Shown here piece by piece: positions 1 through 10,660 of a DNA stretch of 64,000 nucleotides; positions within the stretch are counted from its first letter, which is position 1; each line of letters begins with the position of its first letter. The notes under the pieces were generated by a model. The model did no database searches. It was given only the letters and a program-made list of their open reading frames with translations, and was not told the origin of the DNA. This DNA is from Argyresthia goedartella (Eukaryota > Arthropoda > Insecta > Lepidoptera > Argyresthiidae), in the NCBI GenBank assembly GCA_949825045.1, contig OX463835.1, positions 19,299,201 through 19,363,200 on the forward strand. The letters are read 5' to 3'. A program made the position numbers and the translations under genes.

Positions 1-597
1 CCGATCGACTACTTCATTTCCCTTAATGCCACGGTGCGAAGGTACCCATCTAAATTCTACTACTTTGCCTTCAGTACTCAGTGTATGAAAAATAATTTTA
101 ATATTAGATACAATGTAATTTACTTTTTATGACACCTGCTCTGAAAATACATACTAATTATACCAATTAGAGGGAAGAAACGCCTTTATCCCGCCCTTCA
201 AATCCTTTCATCCCAAGGTATGGAAGTTGGTATGAAAATCCTTCCGACCCAAGGGTGGGAAGTATGTATGAAATTCCATTACATACCCGGTTTTTTTTTT
301 ATTTGTCAGCAGTCATACTGCAAAGAGACTTTAACTGTCTACTAATTAAATTTCAAGTAAATTGTTACTGGCCACATACAGTTTTTTTTACCAGTTACCA
401 ACCTCCTTGGTGCATACAGAAAATTAAAAACGAAATTATTTTTGTATATAAAACGTGCGGAATCACGGAAGAAGTGGCTGCATGACCTTATGATCTTAGC
501 CTACTCCAGAAATGGGCGAATAAAAAAAGGAAAAGCCCGCGCATTTTCGCAAAAACTTCGATTGATTTAGCATTTATCTTTGTGTTTTTTGTAAAAT
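1..597. other. AT-rich flank, no gene recognised
   Basis: No coding sequence is convincing here; the open frame at 255-485 has no recognisable content. There is a short imperfect hairpin at 241-262, where ten bases pair with one mismatch around a two-base loop, in a patch of repeated CTTCC/GGAAG motifs. It may be the end of a small inverted-repeat element, but no second end was found. Confidence 0.5.
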
Positions 598-895
598 ATG
601 GATACTTCGAGCGACAGTGATGATGTTATCCCTAACACACCGCCAGTACTATTAGAGACGGACCAAGAAGTTGTTGATAATCTGTTGCCGGAAAAATCTA
701 AATGCAGATACAACAGTACTTATGAAAATTTCATACGTTGGCAAAAGGAAAAGAAAACGACTTCATTTTCTGAAAATGTTTTGCTCTCGTATTTTAGTGA
801 GAAAGCAAAACAATATAAGCCGAGCACGTTATGGGCTATGCATTCTATGCTAAGAACCACGATTTTAACAAAAAATAACATCAACATAAACACAC
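598..895 (+). pseudogene. Crypton-like tyrosine recombinase N-terminus, truncated
   Basis: The reading frame starts at ATG 598 with an acidic leader. It then has a segment of about 60 residues (roughly 35-95) with the pattern YNSTYENFIRWQKEK ... LLSYFSEKAKQYKPSTLW. This resembles the SAM-like core-binding domain at the N-terminus of Crypton and Crypton-derived tyrosine recombinases (KIAA1958/ZMYM-type proteins of animals). The catalytic domain (R...HxxR...Y) is absent. After about residue 98 the sequence turns into unrelated ACAC-rich DNA that I take as the 5' end of LINE-A, so the gene looks interrupted by that insertion. The assignment rests on pattern memory only. A host gene exon carrying the same fold is the main alternative. 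Confidence 0.45.
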
Positions 896-1154
896 ACCCG
901 TTCACACCCGTAACAAACTAAACAAACCTTAATATACGTGAAACACTTGCCGTACACTCACTCAGGTACCGTTTTGTCTCTCTTTAATTGGCAAAAGCGG
1001 AAGCAAAGTTGAAGACGCAACATTCTGCCACATTCAACAAAAACACACACTTAACACCTTCATTGTGCAATAAACTCCCTAGTGTTCGCTAGTATTCCAC
1101 CCGGTCATACACTGACACCTATTCGCGGTTTTTTTTCAGGCGAAAAAGGGTGCA

Positions 1155-1733
1155 ATGCTGACACGAAGCAAGATGAGCACACGCGATGTGGAGTTGAAGC
1201 TGAAAGCGACCTTGCTGGAGCTCAAGAAGAGCCAAGAGCTTTGTGAAATACTTCTACGAGAGCGAGATGAGTGTGAAGAGGAGATAGAAAAGCAAATTAA
1301 GAAAAATTCGGCGCTAAAAGAAGAGCTCAGTGAGTTGGACATCCTATGCCAGGATCTCAGTGCCCAGAGAGATGAACTACAACACCAAGTCGACTCATTT
1401 TACAAGTGTCATGATGTGCACCACGTAGCATTGCAACACATAAAATCACTTGAACAACAGCTTGCAGAGGCACACCACGAGCTTCAAGTTTTCAGCGAGC
1501 GGGAGGAACAGCAAGACAGTGCTACAACCAGGGCCTTATATAATGAGGTCATGAGCCAAACTGGCATACCAACTATTGACCTAACAGCTTGTGATCTCAC
1601 GTGTGATAGTCCTAATAGATCGCAATCAGTAACCACTATGAGCTGTAGTAAAAATAAATTAAAGAAATATGTTAAATTGTGTATTAATAATGACATGTAC
1701 TCCTTGGAATCTGTTCCAAGCTCTTTAAATTAA
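1155..1733 (+). CDS. LINE-A ORF1, coiled-coil protein
   Basis: A 192-residue frame starts at ATG 1155. Residues about 8-110 are rich in Glu, Lys, Leu and Gln in heptad-like spacing and should form a long coiled coil, as ORF1 proteins of non-LTR retrotransposons do for trimerisation and RNA binding. No CCHC knuckle or RRM-like domain can be seen, so the C-terminal RNA-binding part is missing or lost. The downstream ORF2 frame stays open back across this stop codon, so ORF1 may have been shortened by a frameshift close to 1700. It would act with ORF2 in the cytoplasmic ribonucleoprotein. Confidence 0.6.
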   Translation: MLTRSKMSTRDVELKLKATLLELKKSQELCEILLRERDECEEEIEKQIKKNSALKEELSELDILCQDLSAQRDELQHQVDSFYKCHDVHHVALQHIKSLEQQLAEAHHELQVFSEREEQQDSATTRALYNEVMSQTGIPTIDLTACDLTCDSPNRSQSVTTMSCSKNKLKKYVKLCINNDMYSLESVPSSLN

Positions 1734-1855
1734 CCCATAGGACAACAGAGAGTAACTCTGGCAGTAATATTAATATTTGTATAAATATACCTTCATCTTG
1801 CCCATTAAATCAAGTTACTGGTAATGAAAAATGTAAAAGTAAGAATATTTTAAAC

Positions 1856-4597
1856 GTGGTTCATCAAAATATACAGGGCATGTTAAGTAAAGAACTGGAA
1901 ATTGAGTTATTCATGAACTGTAATAATATTGATATTTTATGTATAACAGAGCACTTTTTAAAGAGTTATCAGTTCATGTTCAACTTTAATAACCACCACG
2001 TTGCTAGTTCGTTCAACAGAAAAACAGCTGATCGCGGTGGCTCCTTAATACTTGTAAATAATAGTTTTAAATATAAGGAACGAGTTGACATAGTGAGCCT
2101 GTCTGTTGAGCGTACCATGGAAATAGCCTGTATTGAACTTGAACAACTTATTGTAATGAGCGTATACAGACCACCAGATTCATCCTTTGATTTATTCGAA
2201 AAGAAAATGGATGAAGTGTTGATTAAAATCAGCGATAAAAACAAATTTATTATAATTTGTGGTGATTTTAATGTCAATCTGTTAGAGGATAATAATATTT
2301 GTACTAGATTAAAATCTTTATTTTTATGTCACAACATGAACTATCTGTTTTTGGAGCCTACTAGAATTACTGCAACATCTGCTACCTGCTACATCTTCAA
2401 ATCGGTCATCAATAAATTAACCTCTGATCACTCTGGTCAGATAGGTATATTCAATATTAAAATAAAAAAGGACCAAAAAGAGGATATTACATGTGTGCCC
2501 GTTAGTGACACTCGGCTTGAACACTACAGGAATAATATTTTAGATAAACTATGGGAAATACCATACAGTGACGATCCAAATTTGTTGTACAACTCAGTAT
2601 TTAACCTTGTCAAAAATGAATATGATACGGTATTTAAATCAAAAACTATAAAAGTTAATAACAAAGCTTTGTTTAGTGATTGGGCGACAGTTGGAATTCA
2701 TAGGAGCAGACGAAGATTATATGAACTCTATGAAGAGAAATCATGTAACAAAAATAAGGCCTTTCTAGATTATGTTCGTAGTTATTCAAAAATTGAATCT
2801 AGTAGCAATGTAATGAAAACGACTTGGCAAATTATAAACAGAGAGACTGGAAAGGCCAAAGCTAGACATAATAACTTCAAGCTTAAGATAGAGAATCAAT
2901 TGCTAAGTACAGACCTAGAAGTAGCAAAAGCTTTCGAAAATTTCTTTACGGACATTCCAGTTTCAACAACCAAGTCTTTAAATTCATCTCCCGCTGCTGC
3001 TGAATCTATACTTAAACAAAACTTTGAGGAATGTAAAACAGATTTTAAATTTAGGCACGTAAATAATGAAGACATTGTAAAAGCGTTTAAATCCCTGGAA
3101 ATGAAAAAGACAGCTGACGCCCATGGTCTATCAGTAAAAATTATTAGTTCCATTGTAGATTGTATTGCACCTCACCTTTGTTGTATATTTAATCAATGTA
3201 TAGATAATGGTGCGTTTCCTGACTTGATGAAACTAAGTAAAGTTATACCTTTATTCAAAGCTGGTAGTACATCAGACCCCACCAATTTTAGACCCATATC
3301 GATACTACCAACGCTTAGCAAAATATTTGAAAAACTCATACTTAATCAATTGCAAAGTCATTTTTATCTCAATAATTTAATTCATATTGCTCAGTTTGGT
3401 TTCACAAAGGGTCGTTCAACAGCCGATGCTGGTATTGAACTAATCGACAATATTTTTGATGCCTGGGAAGACGCAATGGATGCAATAGGTGTCTTCTGCG
3501 ATCTATCCAAGGCTTTTGATTGCGTCCATCATGACACTCTTGTCAGGAAGTTACGCCATTATGGTGTAAAAGATCAGGCACTTGGCCTTCTGGAGTCATA
3601 TCTAACAGATAGGGTTCAGATGGTCGATGTTAATGGGAAAAGATCACCTGGGTCTTCAATAAGTATGGGCGTACCGCAAGGTTCAATTCTTGGTCCTTTC
3701 TTGTTTTTAGTATATATTAATGATTTACCTTACCTTGTTAAAGCAAAACATGGGTTAGTATTGTTTGCCGATGATACTTCTTTGATATTTAAAGTTAAAA
3801 GACAGCAATCAAATTATGACGAGGTAAACAATGCTATCTCTAGTATAGTGAACTGGTTTACTGTTAACAATTTATTACTTAATGAAAAGAAAACTAAATG
3901 TATTAAATTCGTGTTACCCAATGTGAACCCGGTAACTACAGACATATTTATAAAAGGACAGAGATTGGACCTTGTGCAGTCGACTGTCTTTTTGGGCATT
4001 ACTTTAGACGCCAAACTACAATGGGATCCTCATATAAATAAATTGTCGAACAGACTAAGTTTGGCAGCGTTCGCAGTTAAAAAAATTAGAGCTCTTACCG
4101 ACGTAGACACCGCTAGACTAGTCTACTTTAGTTACTTTCATAGTCTAATGACCTATGGTATTTTATTGTGGGGTCACGCTGCGAATGCTAATAGTATATT
4201 TATTCTGCAGAAACGGGCTGTTCGTGCAATTTATAGATTAGGACCTAGAGTGTCACTGAGGGAAAAGTTTAAAGAAATCAATATTCTGACATTTGTGTCT
4301 CAATATATCTATGACAATCTTGTGTATGTAAAAAGAAATATAACTAATTTTCAGAAGTACAGTGATATACACAATTTTAATACTAGAAATAAAGACAAGT
4401 TGGTTGCTTATGTAAGCCGACTACATAAAATTAGTAATTCTTTTAAAGGCAATTGTATACGCTATTACAATAAGGTCCCTACTGATATTAAAAACTTACC
4501 TTTAGACAAGTTTAAAATAATAATAAAACAGAAATTGTATAAAAAAGGTTACTATAGGATATCTGATTACTTAGAGGACAGATGTCCATGGGAATAG
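1856..4597 (+). CDS. LINE-A ORF2, AP-endonuclease and reverse transcriptase
   Basis: An uninterrupted frame of more than 900 codons. The N-terminal part is an apurinic endonuclease (HQNIQGM near the start, CGDFNVNLLED near residue 140, SDHSGQIGIF near 195) that nicks target DNA. The middle is a reverse transcriptase with the palm motif LSKAFDCVHHD, the GVPQGSILGP motif and the catalytic FADDTS motif near residue 640. The C-terminal domain ends GYYRISDYLEDRCPWE and closely matches the LINE fragments at 13601-14251 and 31668-31925, so they are one family. The coordinate 1856 is a GTG inside the open frame. The frame is open upstream to the ORF1 overlap and no clear ATG was found, so the true start is unknown. 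Confidence 0.85.
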   Translation: MVHQNIQGMLSKELEIELFMNCNNIDILCITEHFLKSYQFMFNFNNHHVASSFNRKTADRGGSLILVNNSFKYKERVDIVSLSVERTMEIACIELEQLIVMSVYRPPDSSFDLFEKKMDEVLIKISDKNKFIIICGDFNVNLLEDNNICTRLKSLFLCHNMNYLFLEPTRITATSATCYIFKSVINKLTSDHSGQIGIFNIKIKKDQKEDITCVPVSDTRLEHYRNNILDKLWEIPYSDDPNLLYNSVFNLVKNEYDTVFKSKTIKVNNKALFSDWATVGIHRSRRRLYELYEEKSCNKNKAFLDYVRSYSKIESSSNVMKTTWQIINRETGKAKARHNNFKLKIENQLLSTDLEVAKAFENFFTDIPVSTTKSLNSSPAAAESILKQNFEECKTDFKFRHVNNEDIVKAFKSLEMKKTADAHGLSVKIISSIVDCIAPHLCCIFNQCIDNGAFPDLMKLSKVIPLFKAGSTSDPTNFRPISILPTLSKIFEKLILNQLQSHFYLNNLIHIAQFGFTKGRSTADAGIELIDNIFDAWEDAMDAIGVFCDLSKAFDCVHHDTLVRKLRHYGVKDQALGLLESYLTDRVQMVDVNGKRSPGSSISMGVPQGSILGPFLFLVYINDLPYLVKAKHGLVLFADDTSLIFKVKRQQSNYDEVNNAISSIVNWFTVNNLLLNEKKTKCIKFVLPNVNPVTTDIFIKGQRLDLVQSTVFLGITLDAKLQWDPHINKLSNRLSLAAFAVKKIRALTDVDTARLVYFSYFHSLMTYGILLWGHAANANSIFILQKRAVRAIYRLGPRVSLREKFKEINILTFVSQYIYDNLVYVKRNITNFQKYSDIHNFNTRNKDKLVAYVSRLHKISNSFKGNCIRYYNKVPTDIKNLPLDKFKIIIKQKLYKKGYYRISDYLEDRCPWE

Positions 4598-4627
4598 ATT
4601 GTTTGAGTAACAGGTTGTTTCGATATA

Positions 4628-5366
4628 CAGGGTGTCCCGTAAGTAGTGGTCCAACGTTAAAGGGAAGACAGCTTGCCTTATTTCCTAAAACCAATTTAAA
4701 TATAATAAAAAAAAAACGTAGGGTTACCATGTTATTTTTTTTCCCTGGAATTTCCCATTTCGTCTTCCGTACATCGTGTTTTTTAATGCTGACGCTGCTA
4801 AGAATAACATTTCCAAGATTTTATTTTTGTAGAATAAAGCTAAATAGTTTATCAATGTAACCAAATAACAGTTTTGTTACTATCTGTTACTAATGGCTTG
4901 GAAAAAATCTTAAACAAAAAAAATATTTGTTCCGCCTTCAGATGACAGAAATTTAAAAAAAATCTCATGCAAAAAAAATGTATGACATTGAACTGAACCA
5001 TTCTTTTAAAAACTTGTACACCTACCCAGCTTTGTAAATTGGAATAAAAACTAAGTCTAGGCTTTGTCGTTACAAAGTAATTGCTATTTATCTAAAAAGT
5101 GGCGCTAATTTTAAATAATTGAATAAAAAGAAAAAATATGCGTTAAACTTATTGTAGTGTCTAAACTGTCTGCCTATGAGCTTGAATCACTAAGATAGAC
5201 ACAATTTTTTATTTAGCTTTATGAATCAAGTTTCTACCGCTCAATCTACATTTAACATAAGATACTTATTGCAGGTATGTCAATAATCCATTTCATTTTA
5301 AACAAATTAGGTCTTATTAAAAAATAAAACAGTTAAGTAAATAAAAAATTATATTGATACAACACA
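4628..5366. repeat. Left long inverted repeat arm of the DD41D element
   Basis: Reverse-complementary to 7262-8000 along its whole length. It contains a segment (about 4990-5115) with ACTGAACCATTCTTTTAAAA and the following CTACCCAGCTTTG block. That segment is repeated in direct orientation just inside the arm at about 5378-5505, so the left interior has an extra diverged copy that the right side lacks. Confidence 0.85.
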
Positions 5367-6172
5367 ACTGAACTGAACAACTGAACCATTCTTTTAAAAA
5401 CTTGTACACCTACCCAGCTTTGTAAATTGCTATAAAAACTTAGTCTAGGCTTTGTTGTTAGAAAGTTATTGCAAAATATCTGAAAAGTGGCGCTTATTTA
5501 AAAATATTAATAATAAGCAAAATGTGTATTACAATATTTTTATGACTTCCTTAGCCACGAATCTCATGCCATGGTAATAAACTTCCAAACCTAAGAGTCA
5601 TGTGATGCCTTGGGTCGTTGAAAAGTTTAGTCATCACATCAGGTAGAAAAAGCTAGAGCGTGGATAGAGTCCGCGCCACAAATCATGTCCTGCGACTGAA
5701 AGCTGAACTTATACGCTGATCTCACTGGCAAGTGTCTATAGAGCGAAGACAGTGGCGCCACCGCTATCGGTAACAGTTCAGTTTGTCGCCAAACAGGTTT
5801 TTTTTCCTTTGGATCTTTTGTTTACGATGTCAAGGAATCTTGCCGGGGAGAGAGGGGAGAGTGCGTGGTATGGCGCGCGCGATGGTCGGGGCGGGACACA
5901 ACCGCCCGCTCCCTCAGCCCCCGTTTCCTCCCAGTTAGTTGTGATTTGTGGTAACTTCGATACGGACGTAAGACAACTATTCATACCCCGGCCTGAAAAT
6001 TTCTGCTCCAATCTCGACCTGTGCTTTGAAATCGGACATTGATTTTCTTATCGATTTTGGAACTGTTTGTTACTTGGAATTATCGACTTGGCGATCTCAC
6101 GGACTCTGATACACATTGTGAATAAGTTTCGTTTGTTTGGTGTTCTGTTGGCAAAAAACATAAGTCATTGTA

Positions 6173-7246
6173 ATGCCTCGTTTCACGCCACGTGAGTACT
6201 GTTACATGCATTTAATTTATGGAGAAGCAAGACAAAACGCCAGGGCCGCCGCAAGATTGTACCGAGAAAGATTCCCGAATATGGAGAGTTACCCCGATCA
6301 TCGCGTTTTTCTTCGAGTGCATAACGCCCTTCTTGAGGGAAGGATTCTTGGTACCGGAATTGGTGGTGCTGGTGAAGGAAGACCGCGGCATGTTGATAAC
6401 GATTTAATAGTATTGAGAGAAATCGAAGAAGATCCCTCGCTTTCAGTGCGCACCATAGCACGACGCACCGGTATACCAAGAACAACGGTGCATAAAATTC
6501 TAAAAGTGTACCGGTTGCACCCATATCACGTTCAACGTGTCCAAACGCTTCAGCCAAGAGATTACGCTGCAAGAGTGTATTTCTGTCGACGAATGTTGAA
6601 CATGAATGAGGAAGACCCACAGTTTTTTAATAAAATACTTTGGAGTGATGAATCCTCGTGTAGACGTGATGGATATCTCAACTTACATAACTTGCACAGT
6701 TGGCAATTAATTAACCCACGTTTAATGAGAGAAGACAAGAGCCAATACCAATTTAAAATAAATTTATGGGCTGGAATTATCAACAACCAAATCATAGGGC
6801 CCTTTGAATTACCAGCAACTCTGAACGCGGAATATTATCTGCATTTCTTAAGAAATGAGTTGCCAAATTTACTGGAAAATTTACCAGAAGACGTGCGAGA
6901 AACCATGTGGTTGCAGAATGACGGATGCCCAGCACACTATGCAGCAGCAGTACGGGAGTACCAAAATGAGACCTACCCTGGAAGATGGATTGGGCGCTTA
7001 GGTCCTATTTTATGGCCGCCGCGATCCCCGGACTTAAACCCCTTAGATTTTTTTTATTGGGGGTGTTTGAAAGACAGGGTATATCAAAGACCTATTAGGA
7101 CGGAAGAAGAATTAAGAGAAAGAATCAATGCTGCTGTAGCGGAAATAAACGCAGGCAATTTCGCGAGGCGTCTAAGAGCTTCTTTCATTAGGAGATGCAG
7201 AGTTTGCATTATTGCAAGAGGACGGCAATTTGAGCATCTTTTGTAA
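6173..7246 (+). CDS. DD41D transposase (Tc1/mariner superfamily)
   Basis: 357 residues from ATG 6173, uninterrupted. The N-terminal third carries helix-turn-helix DNA-binding segments (TARAAARLYRERFP-like region, then SVRTIARRTGIPRTTVHKIL). The catalytic domain has ILWSDESS (first Asp, about residue 161), WLQNDGCPAHYA (second Asp) and WPPRSPDLNPLDFF. Counting from the second Asp to the Asp in NPLD gives 41 intervening residues, hence DD41D, the spacing known from rosa-type mariners. It would bind the terminal repeats and cut and paste the element into TA sites. Length is normal for the family. GC-rich DNA at 5740-5960 upstream may hold the promoter. Confidence 0.9.
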   Translation: MPRFTPREYCYMHLIYGEARQNARAAARLYRERFPNMESYPDHRVFLRVHNALLEGRILGTGIGGAGEGRPRHVDNDLIVLREIEEDPSLSVRTIARRTGIPRTTVHKILKVYRLHPYHVQRVQTLQPRDYAARVYFCRRMLNMNEEDPQFFNKILWSDESSCRRDGYLNLHNLHSWQLINPRLMREDKSQYQFKINLWAGIINNQIIGPFELPATLNAEYYLHFLRNELPNLLENLPEDVRETMWLQNDGCPAHYAAAVREYQNETYPGRWIGRLGPILWPPRSPDLNPLDFFYWGCLKDRVYQRPIRTEEELRERINAAVAEINAGNFARRLRASFIRRCRVCIIARGRQFEHLL

Positions 7247-7261
7247 TTTTATAATTGTGTG

Positions 7262-8000
7262 TGTGTTGTATCAATATAATTTTTTATTTACTTAACTGTT
7301 TTATTTTTTAATATGACCTAATTTGTTTAAAATGAAATGGATTATTGACATACCTGCAATAAGTATCTTATGTTAAATGTAGATTGAGCGGTAGAAACTT
7401 GATTCATAAAGCTAAATAAAAAATTGTGTCTATCTTAGTGATTCAAGCTCATAGGCAGACAGTTTAGACACTACAATAAGTTTAACGCATATTTTTTCTT
7501 TTTATTCAATTATTTAAAATTAGCGCCACTTTTTAGATAAATAGCAATTACTTTGTAACGACAAAGCCTAGACTTAGTTTTTATTCCAATTTACAAAGCT
7601 GGGTAGGTGTACAAGTTTTTAAAAGAATGGTTCAGTTCAATGTCATACATTTTTTTTGCATGAGATTTTTTTTAAATTTCTGTCATCTGAAGGCGGAACA
7701 AATATTTTTTTTGTTTAAGATTTTTTCCAAGCCATTAGTAACAGATAGTAACAAAACTGTTATTTGGTTACATTGATAAACTATTTAGCTTTATTCTACA
7801 AAAATAAAATCTTGGAAATGTTATTCTTAGCAGCGTCAGCATTAAAAAACACGATGTACGGAAGACGAAATGGGAAATTCCAGGGAAAAAAAATAACATG
7901 GTAACCCTACGTTTTTTTTTTATTATATTTAAATTGGTTTTAGGAAATAAGGCAAGCTGTCTTCCCTTTAACGTTGGACCACTACTTACGGGACACCCTG
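7262..8000. repeat. Right long inverted repeat arm of the DD41D element
   Basis: Begins just after the transposase stop at 7246 and runs to the terminal GACACCCTG. It is the mirror of 4628-5366. The open frame read on the minus strand from 8130 to 7768 is only the arm sequence extended into the LINE 3' UTR and is not a gene. Confidence 0.85.
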
Positions 8001-8213
8001 TATAATTAGCATTCATTTTGTAATTTGACAATATTTTATTTAAAAAAGGAAACGCAAAAGATGCGACGACTGTGGAGTTTCTTCGGTGAGCTCTTCTCCA
8101 CAGATTCCGCCATTGTGTTAGTGAACTCACCCAAAAAAATGTAATGACGGATTTAAGTGATGTAACAACATCCTATGGAAATAAATGATTTTTGATTTTG
8201 ATGATTTTGAAGT

Positions 8214-9370
8214 TTCTGTATAAAATCTGTTACCCATTCATCATTTTTGGATCTGTTTTTTACATTAACTCTGTTAAACCTACGTATGTAATTCCAAATA
8301 GTTGAAATAGGAGTGTACCTATTAAGGGATGCACAAAGGTTCTTCCAGCTGTTTCTTTTACATTCTCTTATTATAAGCTTCTTTTTAGCGTCGCACCTTT
8401 TGTTTTATATAAAGAGTTCTAAAGTCATAGATTTCCTGTAAGCCATTAATGCCTCCTTGGACATTTTAACTGCACTATCACACTCATCGTTCCACCATGG
8501 AGCTGGAATTCTGTTTTTATGTTTGTTTGTCCTTTTGTGTAAGGGAATACAGTCATTCTTTTATCTGTTTAACATGTCACAAAATTTATCATAGGAATTT
8601 AATGGGTTTGATGGATCAAAATCATATTCATCCAATAGTTTTTCTGAATCTGAATAGTATTTATTCCAGTTAGCTTTATTAAATAAATATTTTTCTATGT
8701 TTTCATTAACTTGGTATAAAGAGGGGGAAATATTAATATCTATGTATGTAGGATAGTGATAGCTTCCTAGTGGGTCTTCACCAACTTTCCATTCACAAAG
8801 AGGAGCAATATCCGGGCTAACACAAGTAACATCTATTGCTGATGGGTTCTTATTAGGAGCCTGTACTGTTGTACGGCTACCAGTATTTAGTATACATAAA
8901 TCAGCCTCGTCAATCAAATCATATAATTCCTTTCCTCTGGACTGAGTATTGCAGCACCCGAATGCGATATGGTGCGCATTAAAATCTCCAGATACTAAAC
9001 AAGGTTTAGGTAAATTTCTAATAATATTTCTTAGTTTACTAATTCTAATTCTACTAATCCCATTATTTTTGTTTCTAGGAGGGCAATAAACAGTTAGAAG
9101 TGAAAGAGGTCCTGCTTCCGTCGACACAGAAATCGCAATAGACTGTATATCTTGATAAAACGCTGTATTAAGGATTTTGTATTTAATTGTATCTTTGACT
9201 AAAATACCTACACCGCCATGTTCATTTTTAGCGTTCTTAAATATAAAATTATAACCAGGAAAATATATATTACTGTTGGTCTTTTTAACCATGTTTCATT
9301 TAGTATATATATATCAATATTGTTTTCAGTTAAATATGTTTTGAGAAAAGGTTTTTTACTATTTTTTTAC
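8214..9370 (-). pseudogene. LINE-C endonuclease and linker region, broken
   Basis: On the minus strand, an endonuclease frame of 243 residues (9292-8561) contains GGVGILVKD, TVYCPPRN, VSGDFNAHHIAFGC and an LCILNTGS block, typical of the APE-like endonuclease of I/Jockey/R1-type LINEs. Homologous sequence extends upstream to about 9370 (NNIDIYILNETWLK). Downstream, through frame changes, it reaches a linker with a WWNDEC-like region and KKKLIIRECKRNSWKNL near 8300. Reverse transcriptase motifs are absent; the piece ends where the LINE-A tail begins (8213). A clearly dead fragment. Confidence 0.7.
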
Positions 9371-9513
9371 TTTTGGCAAGACCCGGCTGGCAATATAGAA
9401 TTGAATAAACATAAAAGGACTTTTTGGCGGGAAGTTGAAAAAAGTGCTGGTTTTTATTTTCTCGTAGATAAAAATACTTATTTTATTGGCTAACTTGTAT
9501 TTTAGGCATCAAA

Positions 9514-10070
9514 ATGCCTTCTGAAAGTGGTGGCGACGGTTCAGGCACGCCTGAGGCCAAAAAACGAAAGTGGTCTGATACATCAGGAGCAATTCTGCAA
9601 GATCAGGATAAATACTATCGGCCTTACTCCAAACCCAATTACAAACGAGTGTACCCGGACAATTCAACAAACACGGAGTTTCCGGTATTTGTTGAGAATA
9701 CAAAGGACGTAAAGCTTGGAAATAAAGACCCTCTCCAAACACAAAATTTATTCTCGAAATATATCAAAGGACAGTACGAAATTAACAGAGTCAACGCACA
9801 TAAGCTACAAATTACCTTCAAGCAGGCTAGCGCAGCTAATGACTTCCTCAACAATAACGACGACCTTCAACAACACGACATGCGTGTATACATCCCTGTA
9901 TCCTTTGTGGAGAAGATAGGAGTACTTTGTTCCCGAGGAAATGAGTAACGAGGAGCTGTACAGGAAACTTTCTTGTGAGTACGAGATAGTGGCGGTGCGA
10001 CGCTTCATCAAGATGGATCCCGAAGGTAACCTTTACCCATTAAAGACAATATCTGTGACATTTGTATCCA
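9514..10070 (+). pseudogene. LINE ORF1 (Gag-like) fragment, I/Jockey type
   Basis: ATG 9514 opens a frame (MPSESGGDGSGTPEAKKRKW) that runs to 9948. The homologous reading then continues one base shifted from about 9920 (FVPEEMSNEELYRKL ... VAVRRFIK) to about 10070, so there is one frameshift. The MSNEELYRKLSCEYEIVAVRR block is characteristic, to my knowledge, of Gag-like ORF1 proteins of I/Jockey-type insect LINEs. The zinc knuckles that should follow are missing. Orientation is opposite to the neighbouring endonuclease fragment, and this may be the inverted 5' end of the same copy. Confidence 0.6.
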
Positions 10071-10079
10071 GTACTTGTC

Positions 10080-10660
10080 AATTGTTAATTGTAAGACGGG
10101 CTGGTTTCCGCAACTCGACGACGAAAGCGCCTATTTTGCGTGTGGGTGGGAATGCGACATCATTCGAGCCAACCCAACTCCTCCAGGAACGCCAGTAGGC
10201 CCTTTACGTTACCGACTATCCCTGGAAGGTCCCTCGATTGACCGAGGTGTTTAGCCCTGTAGTCCGCTACTCCTGTGCACTCCATGAGGACGTGAGCAGC
10301 CGTTTCTTCTGCCTCCAAGCAGGCTCTGCAAAGGGAGCTGTCGGTAACACCTAGGACATATAGATGTTTATTAAAGAAACCATGGCCAGTAAGTGCTGCA
10401 GTTACCAGTCGCATGCGCGGCCTACTAAGTCGAAGCAAGGTCTTAGCCAGCCTAGCGCTAGGGGACGGCAAGGCCAGCTTAGCCTGCCTGCACTCCTCAT
10501 GGCTTGTCCAAAGAGTGGCATGATCATTCCTGGTCGACTCTCTCAGAAATGAGCGTACCATCTTGAAGGGAAGAGGGATGATAGGTTCGGGACCATACGC
10601 TGTCAAGCTAGATCCTTTACGCGCCAACTCATCCGCTGCATCGTTACCTCTTGATCTACC
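10080..10660 (-). pseudogene. LINE 3' end: RNase H C-terminus and zinc motif
   Basis: The minus strand reads NDAADELARKGSS at 10650, the end of an RNase H domain. It then has a basic stretch and a CRACLEAEETAAHVLMEC zinc motif near 10330, ending at the stop near 10160. This is the usual C-terminal order of I/R1/Loa-type LINEs. A short 3' UTR follows to about 10080. The piece is 5'-truncated and lies inside the Gag-protease relic to its right, whose frame stops exactly where this begins. Confidence 0.65.

Larger units (their letters stand above)
4628..8000 (+). mobile_element. DD41D mariner-type transposon with about 739-bp terminal inverted repeats
   Basis: Both ends read CAGGGTGTCCCGTAAGTAG inward and are flanked by the dinucleotide TA (4626-4627 and 8001-8002), the target duplication of the Tc1/mariner superfamily. 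The inverted repeat is not short: 4628-5366 matches the reverse complement of 7262-8000 almost base for base. One transposase gene lies between the arms. The element sits in the 3' UTR of LINE-A just after its ORF2 stop. The near identity of the arms and the open transposase suggest a young insertion. Confidence 0.9.
896..8212 (+). mobile_element. LINE-A, non-LTR retrotransposon (CR1/Jockey-like), hosting a DD41D mariner
   Basis: The element reads: 5' leader (about 896-1154), coiled-coil ORF1 (1155-1733), endonuclease-reverse transcriptase ORF2 (to 4597), then a 3' UTR interrupted at 4628-8000 by a mariner. The remaining 3' UTR (8003-8212) holds a CTCCACAG patch like that in the LINE at 13336-14270. 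It ends in a T-rich tail of TGATTTT-type units rather than poly(A), as in many CR1-like LINEs. The 5' boundary is inferred from the loss of the Crypton-like reading frame near 895. I could not identify a target-site duplication. Confidence 0.7.

Noticed and set aside
7768..8130. Minus-strand ORF of 120 residues (and its twin at 4582-4860)
   Set aside because: It is the same sequence in both DD41D arms, extended into flanking DNA; not a gene.
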